Assembly (NCBI RefSeq): GCF_001469165.1
Contig: NZ_JABX01000034.1
Span: forward strand, 1 to 64,000
Length of the DNA stretch: 64,000 nucleotides
Reading direction: 5' to 3'
From: Thiohalocapsa sp. ML1
GTDB lineage: Bacteria > Pseudomonadota > Gammaproteobacteria > Chromatiales > Chromatiaceae
Made by a program: the position numbers and the translations under genes
Part shown: positions 37,201-46,097 of the stretch, in pieces
How the letters are laid out: each line of letters opens with the position of its first letter
Numbering within the stretch: the first letter of the stretch is position 1
Notes under the pieces: model-generated
What the model saw: only the letters and a program-made list of their open reading frames with translations
Told to the model about the DNA's origin: nothing
Databases searched by the model: none

Positions 37201-38151
37201 ATGCCCAACTTCGACGGCGGTCATTACTTCCTGTCCGTGCTGATCCCGATCCGCACCGATGCCGAGCAAAACAGCGACGGCTGCTGGCGCTCCCACGTGG
37301 ACCTGCTGCGCGAAGAGCTGGCACTACTGCCCACGGCCAAGCAGAACCGCGTCTCGCGCGACGCGGCGCTGAACAGCCCGTTCGCGCGCAACTCGCTGAA
37401 TCACCTCGCGCGTTTCGTCGTCATCGATGATGTCGTGTTCAATGGGCGCGTCTCCGGCAACGCGCTGGTGGACCGGGTGCGTAACCTGAACCCGCTGACC
37501 CCGCAGCCGGTGGACCGGCTCAAGTGCTCGTATCTCTTCTTTGGTGCCGACATCGACGCGCAATCCGGCGACGACGCGGCGCTACGCAGCTACACCGACG
37601 CGCTCTGGGACACCATGCAGGACGAGCTGCGTGGCGTGCTGCGGCACTGCCTGGCCTTCGAGGCGCGGGTGCGGGACCACGCCAGCTTCTTCCGCTATAT
37701 CAGGGACTGTCAGGTCGAAACGACGATGCCGTTCAACGACTACTGGGCGAACGGCCTGCCGGCGAAGAACATGAACCTGCTGCCGCTCTTGGTGCTGCCG
37801 GGGCTCGCGGCGCTCATCGCCGTGCTCGGCTTTGTGCTGCATCTGTTCGACCTGGATGGCTGGATCTGGATCAGCCTCGCGGCGCTGGCGGTCACCGTCG
37901 GGCTGGGTGCTCGGCTGTACTACCAGTTGGTGGACAAGGCGCAGGCGCCGCTGCCGACCGCGCCGAGCTCGGACCTGCCGTCGGTGCTGAAGTCGTTATA
38001 CCTGCAACAGCACTTCACGGACTTCGTCATCGCCCAGCAGGGTGCGGATGATGAGGCGCTGTACGCGGCCTTCCGCGACTTCGCCGACACGCACAAGCCC
38101 GGCGACGTCTCAGGCCCGACGCAGCCGCCGGGCGTGATCGCAGCCGCTTGA
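37201..38151 (+). CDS. Unknown membrane-anchored protein of the DyP/P450 operon
   Basis: 316 residues. The soluble N-terminal domain has HYFLSVLIPIRTDAE, SPFARNSLNHLARFVVIDD and CSYLFFGADIDAQSGDDAALRSYTDALWDTMQDELRGVL. Two adjacent membrane helices lie at about 193-212 (LLPLLVLPGLAALIAVLGFV) and 218-238, and a short soluble tail follows. The HLARFVVIDD ... LFFGAD..A pattern recalls small heme- or peroxidase-associated ferredoxin-like domains, but I cannot name the family. Good GAGG upstream. The stop is 13 bp before the DyP gene. Confidence 0.75.
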   Translation: MPNFDGGHYFLSVLIPIRTDAEQNSDGCWRSHVDLLREELALLPTAKQNRVSRDAALNSPFARNSLNHLARFVVIDDVVFNGRVSGNALVDRVRNLNPLTPQPVDRLKCSYLFFGADIDAQSGDDAALRSYTDALWDTMQDELRGVLRHCLAFEARVRDHASFFRYIRDCQVETTMPFNDYWANGLPAKNMNLLPLLVLPGLAALIAVLGFVLHLFDLDGWIWISLAALAVTVGLGARLYYQLVDKAQAPLPTAPSSDLPSVLKSLYLQQHFTDFVIAQQGADDEALYAAFRDFADTHKPGDVSGPTQPPGVIAAA

Positions 38152-38164
38152 TGGAGGCACATCG

Positions 38165-39931
38165 ATGACCACAACTCACCGCGACCTCGCCGACATCCCG
38201 TCACCGATCCGCCCCGGCGGGAAGCCGGAACCACGGGTGAGCACGACCCACCTCGATCTCGCCGACATCCAGGGCAACGTCGTGCGCGCCTACGGCCGCT
38301 TCGGCTTCCCGTGTGCGCGCTACTACTTTCTGCGCATCGACCCGGCGCAGGCGGCCAATGGGCGCGCCTTTGTCGATCGGGTGCGGACCCGCATCACCAG
38401 CGCTGTGCGCTGGCGCCAGGGGCCGAACGCGAGCGCACCGGACGCCGTGGACGCGCCGGACACCACGCTCAATATCGCCTTCACGTTTTACGGCCTCTTG
38501 GCGCTAGGCCTGCCCACCAGCGTGCTGGCGCGCATGCCGCCGGAGTTCATTGACGGCATGCCGGGGCGCACCTACATCCTCGGCGACGAGGGCGACAACG
38601 CCCCGGTGCACTGGGACCCGATCTGGCGCACCAACGCCGAGCAGCGGGTCAAGGGCGGGCAGATGGCCGCCAACGCCGAGCTTGGCCACGTGCACATCTG
38701 GCTGTCCATCAACGCCCGCGGCATGGCGCTGATGGACGCGGCCCACGCGCGGCTCATGGCCGACATTGCCGAACATCCCGCCGTCGTGCTGCTGCCCGGC
38801 AACGGCCCGGACGGCGCCGATTACCAAGCCGCCTCGGCCATCTTCGCCCCGGGGCCGGACGGCACACCGGTGCCCACGGGCAAGGAGCACTTCGGCTTCA
38901 CCGACGGCATCGGCGATCCGGTGTTCGAGGGCCGCTACGAGCCGGACGCCGAGGCGCGGCTCGTCAAGGGCCGCGGCAAGCTCACGCCGGCGCCGGAGCA
39001 GCGCTGGGCGCCGCTCGCCACCGGCGAGTTCCTGCTCGGCCACGCCGACGAGTCCCAAGAGCTGCCGCCGACGGCGCCGCCCTGGGAATTTACGCGCAAC
39101 GGAACGTACATGGTGTTCCGCAAGCTGCACCAGAACGTCGCGACCTTCCACGGCTACATGCAGGAGCAGGCGCAGATCTTCGGCCGGCTGTGGGGGCTTG
39201 AGGGCGACGCGGCGATCGAGACGCTGAAGGCCAAGTTTGTCGGCCGCTGGAGCGACGGCATCCCGCTCATCGCCGCGCCGACCTATGCCGAATGGCGCGT
39301 GCTGCAGGCGCACTGGCAGGACATCCCGGCCATCTCGATCAAGCCCCGCGCCGAGCGCACGCCGGCGGAGCTGGCGCGCAAGGACGCCTTCGATGCGCTG
39401 CTGGCCGATTTCACCTTCGGCGCCGACAAGGACGGCATCAAGTGCCCGTACGGCGCACACCTGCGGCGCGTCAACACCCGCGACATGCTCGACCCGATGC
39501 TGCACGCGGGCGAGCCGGATGCGCGCACCGGGTCATCGCTGAACAAGCGCCGGCGCATCCTGCGGCGCGGCCTGCCGTATGGCTATTCGGACCCGGCCAG
39601 CCCGACCGACGACGGCGAGCACGGCGTCATCTTCATCGCCATCTGCGCGAGCCTCAGCCGGCAGTTCGAGTTCCTGCAGCAGCAGTGGATTCAGTACGGG
39701 CTCGACTTCGACACCGGCAACGACACCTGCCCGCTGGTGGGCAACCATCGCCTCGACCCGGCCATGCCGGCCACCAAGCACGTGATCCCGGCGGACCCCG
39801 ACGGCGATGCGCCGCCCTTCATCGCGGCGAACCTGCCGAACTTTGTCACCACCCGCGGCGGGGACTATTTCTTTCTGCCCGGCATCAACGCCCTGCGCAT
39901 GATCGCGCAGGGCAGCGTCGACCCCACCTGA
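38165..39931 (+). CDS. DyP-type heme peroxidase family protein
   Basis: 588 residues, long for a DyP enzyme. The fold marker GxxDG is present as GFTDG (244-248) followed by IGDP. The probable proximal heme His is in CPYGAHLRRVNTRD (about residue 440), and RRRILRRGLPYG with GEHGVIFIAICASLSRQFEFLQQQW follows, as in DyP enzymes. Peroxide-dependent oxidation is expected; the substrate is unknown. No Tat or Sec signal is seen, so it is cytoplasmic or held by its membrane neighbours. GGAGG precedes the ATG. Confidence 0.88.
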   Translation: MTTTHRDLADIPSPIRPGGKPEPRVSTTHLDLADIQGNVVRAYGRFGFPCARYYFLRIDPAQAANGRAFVDRVRTRITSAVRWRQGPNASAPDAVDAPDTTLNIAFTFYGLLALGLPTSVLARMPPEFIDGMPGRTYILGDEGDNAPVHWDPIWRTNAEQRVKGGQMAANAELGHVHIWLSINARGMALMDAAHARLMADIAEHPAVVLLPGNGPDGADYQAASAIFAPGPDGTPVPTGKEHFGFTDGIGDPVFEGRYEPDAEARLVKGRGKLTPAPEQRWAPLATGEFLLGHADESQELPPTAPPWEFTRNGTYMVFRKLHQNVATFHGYMQEQAQIFGRLWGLEGDAAIETLKAKFVGRWSDGIPLIAAPTYAEWRVLQAHWQDIPAISIKPRAERTPAELARKDAFDALLADFTFGADKDGIKCPYGAHLRRVNTRDMLDPMLHAGEPDARTGSSLNKRRRILRRGLPYGYSDPASPTDDGEHGVIFIAICASLSRQFEFLQQQWIQYGLDFDTGNDTCPLVGNHRLDPAMPATKHVIPADPDGDAPPFIAANLPNFVTTRGGDYFFLPGINALRMIAQGSVDPT

Positions 39932-39957
39932 CGCGCCCACCTGAGTCGGAGGCCAGC

Positions 39958-41337
39958 ATGGCGTTCCTTACGAACCTGCTGCGGCTGCCGGTGCGCATGC
40001 TCGCGTTCTTGGGCGGCGGCATCGCGAGCCTGATCGCGCTCGCCAAGCTCCTCGCCGGCGCCTTCCCGGGCGACAAGGCGGGCCGCAGCAAGCGCCTGCT
40101 CGGCGCGCTCGCCACCACTGCCGGGCAGCGGGCGCTGTTCGGCGTGCTGCGCGTCTTTTGGGCCAACCTCGTGCTCGGGCGCAAGCTGGTGCAGGCGTAC
40201 GAGAACAGCGGCACCGTCATCGTCACCCGCGACGCCGACGTGCGCGAGGTGCTGGCGCGCGAGGCGGACTTCGCCGTCGTCTACGAGCCGCGTATGCGCG
40301 CCATCACAAGCGGCGAGAACTTCTTCCTCGGTATGCAGGACTCGCCGGCCTACCAGCACGACGTGTCCGTGATGCGGCTCGCGGCGCGCTGGGAGGACGT
40401 GGACGGGATCATCCTGCCGACCGTTGCCGAGCATGCCGCCGCCGTCTTGGCGGACAGCGACGCCCAGCTTGACGTGCCGGCGGAACTGACGCTGCCGGTG
40501 GTGGCGGACATGGTCGCGCGCTACTTCGGCACGCCCGTCGGCGGGGCAGGGCAGCCGTCCCGGGATGATCTGATCGCCTGGACCAGCGTCATGTTCTGGT
40601 ATCTGTTCATCGACTTGGGCGCCGACCCGGACGTGGACCGCCGCGCCATGGACGCCGCCGCCGCCGCGCGGAGCTGGCTGGACGGTTGCATCGCCGAGCG
40701 CAAGGCCGCACCGACGGACACCGACGACGTGCTGAATCGCTGCCTCGACCTCCAGCGCGCCGGCACGCTCGGCTTCGACGATCTGGCCATCCGCAACAAT
40801 CTCATTGGGCTCATCATCGGCGCCGTGCCGACGCTCTCCCGCGCCGCCGTGCAGGCGCTCGATCAGCTCCTGGACCGCCCGCAACCGCTCGCGGAGGCCT
40901 GCGTCGCCGCCCGCGCCGGCGACGACGCCCGGCTCGCGGCCAGCGTCTTCGAGGCCCTGCGCTTCAACCCCGTCAACCCCGTCATCTACCGCCGCGCCGT
41001 CCTCGAGACGACCATCGCCCGCGGCACGCTGCGCGCCCGGCGCGTCCCCAAGGGCAGCCTCGTGCTGGCCTCCAACTTGAGCGCCATGTTCGACGCCGCC
41101 CGCCTCGATAATCCCGACGCCTTCGACGCCAACCGGCCTTGGGACGACTACATGCTCTGGGGCTATGCGCTGCACACCTGCTTCGGCCGGCACATCAACC
41201 GCGCCGTGGTGCCGGCGCTGCTGAAGCCGCTGCTCGCCGCCGGCACGCCGCGCCGGGCCGCGGGCGGGGCAGGGCAGATCGACACCGCCGGCACGCCGTT
41301 TCCGGCGCATCTGACGGTGCATCTGTTCCAAGGCTGA
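39958..41337 (+). CDS. Cytochrome P450
   Basis: 459 residues. The N-terminus has a hydrophobic stretch (about 12-33, RMLAFLGGGIASLIALAKLL) that could anchor it to the membrane, unusual for bacterial P450s. The K-helix ExxR is EALR (332-335). The heme-Cys loop is GYALHTCFGRHI with Cys408. The first Gly of the usual GxHxCxG is Ala. The I-helix reads IIGAVPTLS, lacking the classic AGxxT. This divergence suggests an atypical P450, possibly peroxide-using or isomerase-like, fitting its DyP neighbour. The ATG at 39958 has GGAGG upstream. Confidence 0.88.
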   Translation: MAFLTNLLRLPVRMLAFLGGGIASLIALAKLLAGAFPGDKAGRSKRLLGALATTAGQRALFGVLRVFWANLVLGRKLVQAYENSGTVIVTRDADVREVLAREADFAVVYEPRMRAITSGENFFLGMQDSPAYQHDVSVMRLAARWEDVDGIILPTVAEHAAAVLADSDAQLDVPAELTLPVVADMVARYFGTPVGGAGQPSRDDLIAWTSVMFWYLFIDLGADPDVDRRAMDAAAAARSWLDGCIAERKAAPTDTDDVLNRCLDLQRAGTLGFDDLAIRNNLIGLIIGAVPTLSRAAVQALDQLLDRPQPLAEACVAARAGDDARLAASVFEALRFNPVNPVIYRRAVLETTIARGTLRARRVPKGSLVLASNLSAMFDAARLDNPDAFDANRPWDDYMLWGYALHTCFGRHINRAVVPALLKPLLAAGTPRRAAGGAGQIDTAGTPFPAHLTVHLFQG

Positions 41338-41361
41338 ACTTAGCCCGTAGCCGGGCGGTGT

Positions 41362-41480
41362 CGGGCCGGAGAGCCGACCTCCCGGTCGGCTCGGCACTCG
41401 CGATGCCGGCGCATCCCGCTCTGTCGCTGTGTTGACCTGGAGGTCAACACTCCAGTCAACACTCCAGTCAACACTCCAGG
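41362..41480. repeat. Dispersed repeat family B, copy 3 (short)
   Basis: Hairpin AGCCGACC-TCCC-GGTCGGCT (41372-41391), CATCCCGCTCTGTCGC-type block, and hairpin GTTGACCT-GG-AGGTCAAC (41431-41448), then three tandem ACTCCAGTCA-type units. No microsatellite tail. Located 24 bp after the P450 stop codon. Confidence 0.75.
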
Positions 41481-41547
41481 GAGGCGAGGTCTCAGACCGA
41501 GCAGCGCAGTGAGCGCCGTGTTGTGCAACCCGCTCGTTGGCGCAAGT

Positions 41548-41683
41548 GAGTGAAGGGCCAAGGGCCAAGGGCCAAGGGTGGCTCCCTTGGCCCCCGGCCC
41601 TCGGCCCTTCTGCAAGCATGCGCCGAGTCGCGTGTACTTGACTCCTTTGCAAGCATACAGCGCCGTCAAGCCATCTAGTCGAC
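41548..41683. repeat. Dispersed repeat family A, inverted orientation
   Basis: GAAGGGCCAAGGGCCAAGGG against CCCCCGGCCCTCGGCCC forms the hairpin, then ACTTGACTCCTTTGCAAGC and GCGCCGTCAAGCCATCTAG. It lies between the P450 operon and the convergent purU gene. Confidence 0.8.
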
Positions 41684-41708
41684 ACCTGTCGACGCCTGTC
41701 GGCACCGG

Positions 41709-42563
41709 TCACCCGAACACAATCGTCTTGTTCCCGTGCACCAGCACGCGGTCTTCCAGATGGAACCGCAAGCCACGCGCGAGCACCTGTTTTTCGACAT
41801 CCTTGCCCAAGCGGATCATGTCCTCGACGCCGTTGTGGTGGCCGACGCGCACCACGTCCTGCTCGATGATGGGGCCCGCGTCCAGCTCCGTGGTCACGTA
41901 ATGGCAGGTGGCGCCGATGAGCTTGACGCCGCGCTCGGCGGCCTGGTGGTAGGGCCGCGCGCCGACGAAGCTCGGCAGGAAGCTGTGATGGATATTGATG
42001 ATCCGCGCCGGATACCGCGCGCAGATGGGCCCGGGCAGGATCTGCATGTAGCGCGCGAGCACGATGACGTCCGGGCTCGTTTCGGCCAGCGCCTGCGCCA
42101 CGGCCGCGAAGTGCGCAGCCTTGTCGGCCGGGTCCACCGGAAAGCAGCAGTAGCGCAGCCCGTGCCATTCCACGTAGCTCTGCAGCTCGTCGTGGTTCGA
42201 CAGCACGCAGGGGATGTCGAAGGCCATCTCGCCGCTGCGCCAGCGGTACAGGAGGTCCGACAGACAATGCGCCTGCTTGCTGGCCAGCAGCACCACCCGC
42301 TTGTTGACGCCCGTGTCGTACACGCGCCACTGCATCGCGAAGCGCTCGGCGACGGGCGTGAAGCGCGCTTTGAGCTCATCGAGCCCGAAGGGCAGGGACG
42401 CCGCGCGCACCACGTAGCGCATGAAAAACCACTGGCTCTCCGGGTCGGTGTAGTGATGCGCCTCGGTGATCCAGCCGCCGTGCCCGGCGATGAAGTCGCT
42501 GACGGCGGCGACGATGCCGACCCGATCCGGGCAGGAGATGATGAGGCGGTAGGCGCGTTCCAT
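41709..42563 (-). CDS. purU: Formyltetrahydrofolate deformylase
   Basis: A 284-residue PurU that releases formate from 10-formyl-tetrahydrofolate to balance one-carbon pools. An N-terminal ACT-like domain (YRLIISCPDRVGIVAAVSDFIAGHGGWITEAHHY) is followed by the formyltransferase-fold domain with VLLASKQAHCLSDLLYRW, ARYMQILP and IINIHHSFLPSFVGARPY, which holds the catalytic His and Asn region. Length equals E. coli PurU. It is encoded divergently from recC. Confidence 0.96.
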   Translation of the reverse strand: MERAYRLIISCPDRVGIVAAVSDFIAGHGGWITEAHHYTDPESQWFFMRYVVRAASLPFGLDELKARFTPVAERFAMQWRVYDTGVNKRVVLLASKQAHCLSDLLYRWRSGEMAFDIPCVLSNHDELQSYVEWHGLRYCCFPVDPADKAAHFAAVAQALAETSPDVIVLARYMQILPGPICARYPARIINIHHSFLPSFVGARPYHQAAERGVKLIGATCHYVTTELDAGPIIEQDVVRVGHHNGVEDMIRLGKDVEKQVLARGLRFHLEDRVLVHGNKTIVFG

Positions 42564-42713
42564 GGGGTTTCTCTACAGTCGGGCCGGTTTCGTGGATGAT
42601 AGCCGCCCATGTGCGCCGGCACACCCGCCGCCACAGGCTCAGCCATTGAGCCACCGCCGGCGCTAGACTCTCCCGGTCGCAAGGATCAGGACCGGCCCCA
42701 AGCCCACCGCATC

Positions 42714-45700
42714 ATGCTCAGCATCATCCGCTCCAACCGCGTCGAGCAACTGCTCGCCGAGCTCGCCCGGCAGCTCATCGACGCCCCGCCCGCGAGCCCC
42801 TTTCTGCCCGTCACCGTCGTCACGCCGAGCCCGGCGATGGCGCGCTGGGTGAACCTCAAGCTCGCGTCGATCTGCGGCGTCGCCGCCAACCTGGACTATC
42901 CGCTGCCGGCGGGCTTCATCTGGCGGCTCGCCCGGGCGCTGCTCGACGACCTGCCGGCGGACGACCCGCTCGCGCGCGAGGCGCTCGCCTGGCGCGTCTT
43001 CGCGGCGTTGCCCGCGCTGCTGCCGCTGCCCGACTTCGCCACGCTGGCGCGATATCTCTGCGACGACGCCGACGGGCGCAAGCGCTGGCAGCTTGCGCTG
43101 CGCATCGCCGATGTCTACGACCGCTGCCAGCTCTATCGGCCCGAGCTGATCCGCGCCTGGACGGCGGGCGCGCCGGGCGGCGCCGGCGAGCCCTGGCAGG
43201 CGTCGCTCTGGCGGCAGCTCGTCGCCGGCCACGAGCAGACCCACCGCGTCGCCGTGCTGGACCGGCTGCTCGCCGCGCTGCATGCGGCGCCGCCCGCCGA
43301 GCGACTGGCCGAGCGCTTGCCCGAGCGCGCCGCGCTCTTCGCCGTCTCCAGCCTGCCGCCGATCCTGGTGCAGGTGCTGCACGCGCTCGCGCGGCACAAG
43401 CCGGTGGATCTGTACCTGCATACGCCGACGGACCAGTTCTGGGCCGATCTCGTCTCGCAGAAGGCGCAGGCCGCGCGCCGCCTGGCGACGCCGGAGAATG
43501 CCGACCTCTGGGAGGTCCGCAACCCGCTGCTCGGCTCCTGGGGCCGGCAGGGCCAGGCGTTGCAGGACCTGCTGCTCCAGCAGGACACGGACCCGGCGGA
43601 CTGCGACGTCTATGCCGAGGACTGGCCCGACACCCTGCTCGGGCATCTGCAACGCGGGCTGTTCGAGCTGACCTCGGTGCCGGCCGAGCGCGAGCCCGTG
43701 ACGCCGGACGACTCCATCCAGGTCCACCTCTGCCACAGCCCGGCGCGCGAGTGCCAGGCGCTGCACGACGCGCTGCTCGCCATGTTCGCCGCCGAGCCGG
43801 ACCTGCGCCCGGAAGACGTGCTGGTGATGGTGCCCGAGATCGGCCGCTATGCCGCGGACATCGAAGCCGTGTTCGACCGTCATCGCCCGGACGCCGCCAG
43901 CCGAACCGACGCCGACACGCCGCCGCACATCCCCTGGAACCTGTCCGACATCACCGTCGCCGACGAGCACCCGCTGGTGCGGGTCTTTCTGCGCCTGCTC
44001 GCGCTGCCCGAGAGCCGCTTCACGCAGTCCGAGGTGCTGAGCTTGCTGGACGTGCCGGAGCTGGCCGCGCGCTTCGACCTCGATGCGGACGGCCTGGCGC
44101 AGGTGCGCGGCTGGCTGGGTGCGGCGAACCTGCGCTGGGGCCGCGACAGCGCGCACAAGGCGAGCCTCGGCCTGCCCGGCACGGCCGGCAACACCTGGGC
44201 GCAGGCCGAGGAGCGGCTGTTCGCCGGCTATGCGCTGGCGGAGAACGCGGAGCTGCCCGGCATCGCGCCGGTGGCCGGTGTCGAGGGCAAGGCCGCCGCG
44301 GCGCTCGGGGCCTTCTGGCGGCTGTTCGACCGGCTCGGCGACGCCGCCCGCGAGCTGGCCGCGCCGCGCCCGGCGGCGGACTGGCAGCAGGACCTGACGC
44401 GCCTCGTCGCCGACTGCTTCGGCGAGCGCGACGATCCGGACGGGCGCCTGCAACGCATCCGCGACGCCGTCGCGGAGCTGGCCGCGCAGGCCGTCGACGT
44501 GCCCGAGCCGCTGAGCTTGGCGCTGGTGCGCAGTTGGCTGGAAGAGCACCTGGCCGGCGATGTCGGCGAGCGCCGCGGCGGGCGCTACTTCAGCGGCGGC
44601 GTCACCTTCTGCGGCATGCGGCCCATGCGCAGCCTGCCGTTTCAGGTGATCTGCGTGCTGGGGCTGGACGATGCGGCCTTCCCGCGCCGCGACCGGCCGG
44701 TGGAATTCGACCCCATGCGCCACGGCTGGCGCCAAGGCGACCCGCGCAAGGGCGACGAGGACCGATATCTGTTTCTGGAGACCCTGCTCGGCGCCCGCCG
44801 GCGGCTCTACTTGAGCTGCGTCGGCCGCGACCTGCGGAAGAACGAGCCGCGCCAGCCCTCGGTGCTGCTGCGGGAGCTGCTGGACCACCTCGACCAGTAT
44901 TTCGCGACGCCGACCGATGACAAGAAGCTCAGCGACGCCATCACCCGCGTGCACCCGTTGCAGCCCTTCAGCCCGGCGCGCTTCAGTCTGAAAGTCGCGC
45001 GCAGCGCGCTCCTTAGTCTCCCTCTCCCCCTGGGAGAGGGCCGGGGTGAGGGCAACAACCAGCCGGACCCGCGCAGCTTCGACGCGCACTGGTGCCGCAT
45101 CGCGCACGCGGTGCAGCAGTCCGCGGGCCGGCCGGCCGACACCGGCAGCGACTGGCCGAGCGCCGCGCTGCCGCCGGTGCCGGAGGCCATGCACGACGTC
45201 ACCCTCGCGCAGTTGGAGCGCTTCCTCGCCCATCCGCTGCGCTGGTTCGTGCAGACGCGCCTCGGCGTCTACCTGCGCGAGACGGAGCTGGAGCCGGACG
45301 AGGAGCCCTTCGACCTCGACCACCTCGCCGCCTGGGCGCTGAAGACGCGGCTGATCGAGGACCGGCTCGCGGATCGGCCCGCGAGCGCGGCGCGCCTCGC
45401 CGCCGAGGGGCTGCTGCCGCACGGTGCCTTCGCAGAGCTGGCGTTGGCGAGCGAGCAGGCCGCGCTGGCGCCGCTGGACGAGGCGCTCGCACCCTACGCC
45501 GGGCAGCGCCCGTCGAGCCTCCAGCTCGACCTCGCCCTGACGCCGGACGGCGACGGCCCGCGCCGCCTGACGGGGCAGGTGAGCGGGCTCTACCCGGGGC
45601 TGGGGCTGCTGCGCTGGCGCGCGACGAAGACGCTTCGCGGCGAGCATCGCCTCAAGCTCTGGCTCGCGCACCTCGCGCGCTGGGCGGTGGTGGATGCAGC

Positions 45701-46097
45701 GCGCATCCAAGATCCCGAGCCCTCGGTGCTGCTGGGGCTCGATCCCGCTGCCAGCCTCATCCTGCGCCGGCCGCTGCGGCAGGCCGACGCACGGGCCAAG
45801 CTCGGCGAGCTGGTCGCGCTCTACTGGGAAGGGCTGCATCGGCCGCTGCCGATCTTCCCGAAGGCCAGCGCCGCCTTCGCCGAGGCCTGGCAAGCGGACC
45901 CGGATAAGGCCATGAATGCCGCCCGCAAGGCCTGGCAGGGCAACGACTACAACAACATCCGGGGCGACGTCGACGACGACTACATCCGGCTCCTGCTGCG
46001 CGACGTCCCCGGCGACCCGCTGGCGCACCCGGACTTCGCGCGCCTCGCGATCGAGCTGTACCGGCCGCTGCTGGCCGCCGAGGGGGATCACGCATGA
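42714..46097 (+). CDS. recC: Exodeoxyribonuclease V gamma subunit RecC
   Basis: 1127 residues, close to the 1122 of E. coli. RecC recognises Chi and splits the duplex in RecBCD. Family regions: IIRSNRVEQLLAELARQL start, VVTPSPAMARWVNLKLASICGVAANLDYPLPAGFIWRL, FAVSSLPPILVQVLHAL, FCGMRPMRSLPFQVICVLGLDDAAFPR and the C-terminal inactive nuclease-like domain (FLAHPLRWFVQTRLGVYL). The ATG at 42714 is the family start; a frame extension to 42609 has no support. An in-frame palindromic repeat lies at about residue 769. The stop overlaps the recB start in ATGA. Confidence 0.95.
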   Translation: MLSIIRSNRVEQLLAELARQLIDAPPASPFLPVTVVTPSPAMARWVNLKLASICGVAANLDYPLPAGFIWRLARALLDDLPADDPLAREALAWRVFAALPALLPLPDFATLARYLCDDADGRKRWQLALRIADVYDRCQLYRPELIRAWTAGAPGGAGEPWQASLWRQLVAGHEQTHRVAVLDRLLAALHAAPPAERLAERLPERAALFAVSSLPPILVQVLHALARHKPVDLYLHTPTDQFWADLVSQKAQAARRLATPENADLWEVRNPLLGSWGRQGQALQDLLLQQDTDPADCDVYAEDWPDTLLGHLQRGLFELTSVPAEREPVTPDDSIQVHLCHSPARECQALHDALLAMFAAEPDLRPEDVLVMVPEIGRYAADIEAVFDRHRPDAASRTDADTPPHIPWNLSDITVADEHPLVRVFLRLLALPESRFTQSEVLSLLDVPELAARFDLDADGLAQVRGWLGAANLRWGRDSAHKASLGLPGTAGNTWAQAEERLFAGYALAENAELPGIAPVAGVEGKAAAALGAFWRLFDRLGDAARELAAPRPAADWQQDLTRLVADCFGERDDPDGRLQRIRDAVAELAAQAVDVPEPLSLALVRSWLEEHLAGDVGERRGGRYFSGGVTFCGMRPMRSLPFQVICVLGLDDAAFPRRDRPVEFDPMRHGWRQGDPRKGDEDRYLFLETLLGARRRLYLSCVGRDLRKNEPRQPSVLLRELLDHLDQYFATPTDDKKLSDAITRVHPLQPFSPARFSLKVARSALLSLPLPLGEGRGEGNNQPDPRSFDAHWCRIAHAVQQSAGRPADTGSDWPSAALPPVPEAMHDVTLAQLERFLAHPLRWFVQTRLGVYLRETELEPDEEPFDLDHLAAWALKTRLIEDRLADRPASAARLAAEGLLPHGAFAELALASEQAALAPLDEALAPYAGQRPSSLQLDLALTPDGDGPRRLTGQVSGLYPGLGLLRWRATKTLRGEHRLKLWLAHLARWAVVDAARIQDPEPSVLLGLDPAASLILRRPLRQADARAKLGELVALYWEGLHRPLPIFPKASAAFAEAWQADPDKAMNAARKAWQGNDYNNIRGDVDDDYIRLLLRDVPGDPLAHPDFARLAIELYRPLLAAEGDHA
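45018..45053. repeat. Palindromic repeat inside recC, read in frame
   Basis: CCCTCTCCC-CCT-GGGAGAGGG (45020-45040) followed by CCGGGGTGAGGG. This is the very common intergenic CCCTCTCCC/GGTGAGGG element of proteobacteria. Here it codes for LPLPLGEGRGEG within RecC and keeps the frame, in a likely linker before the C-terminal domain. Confidence 0.8.
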
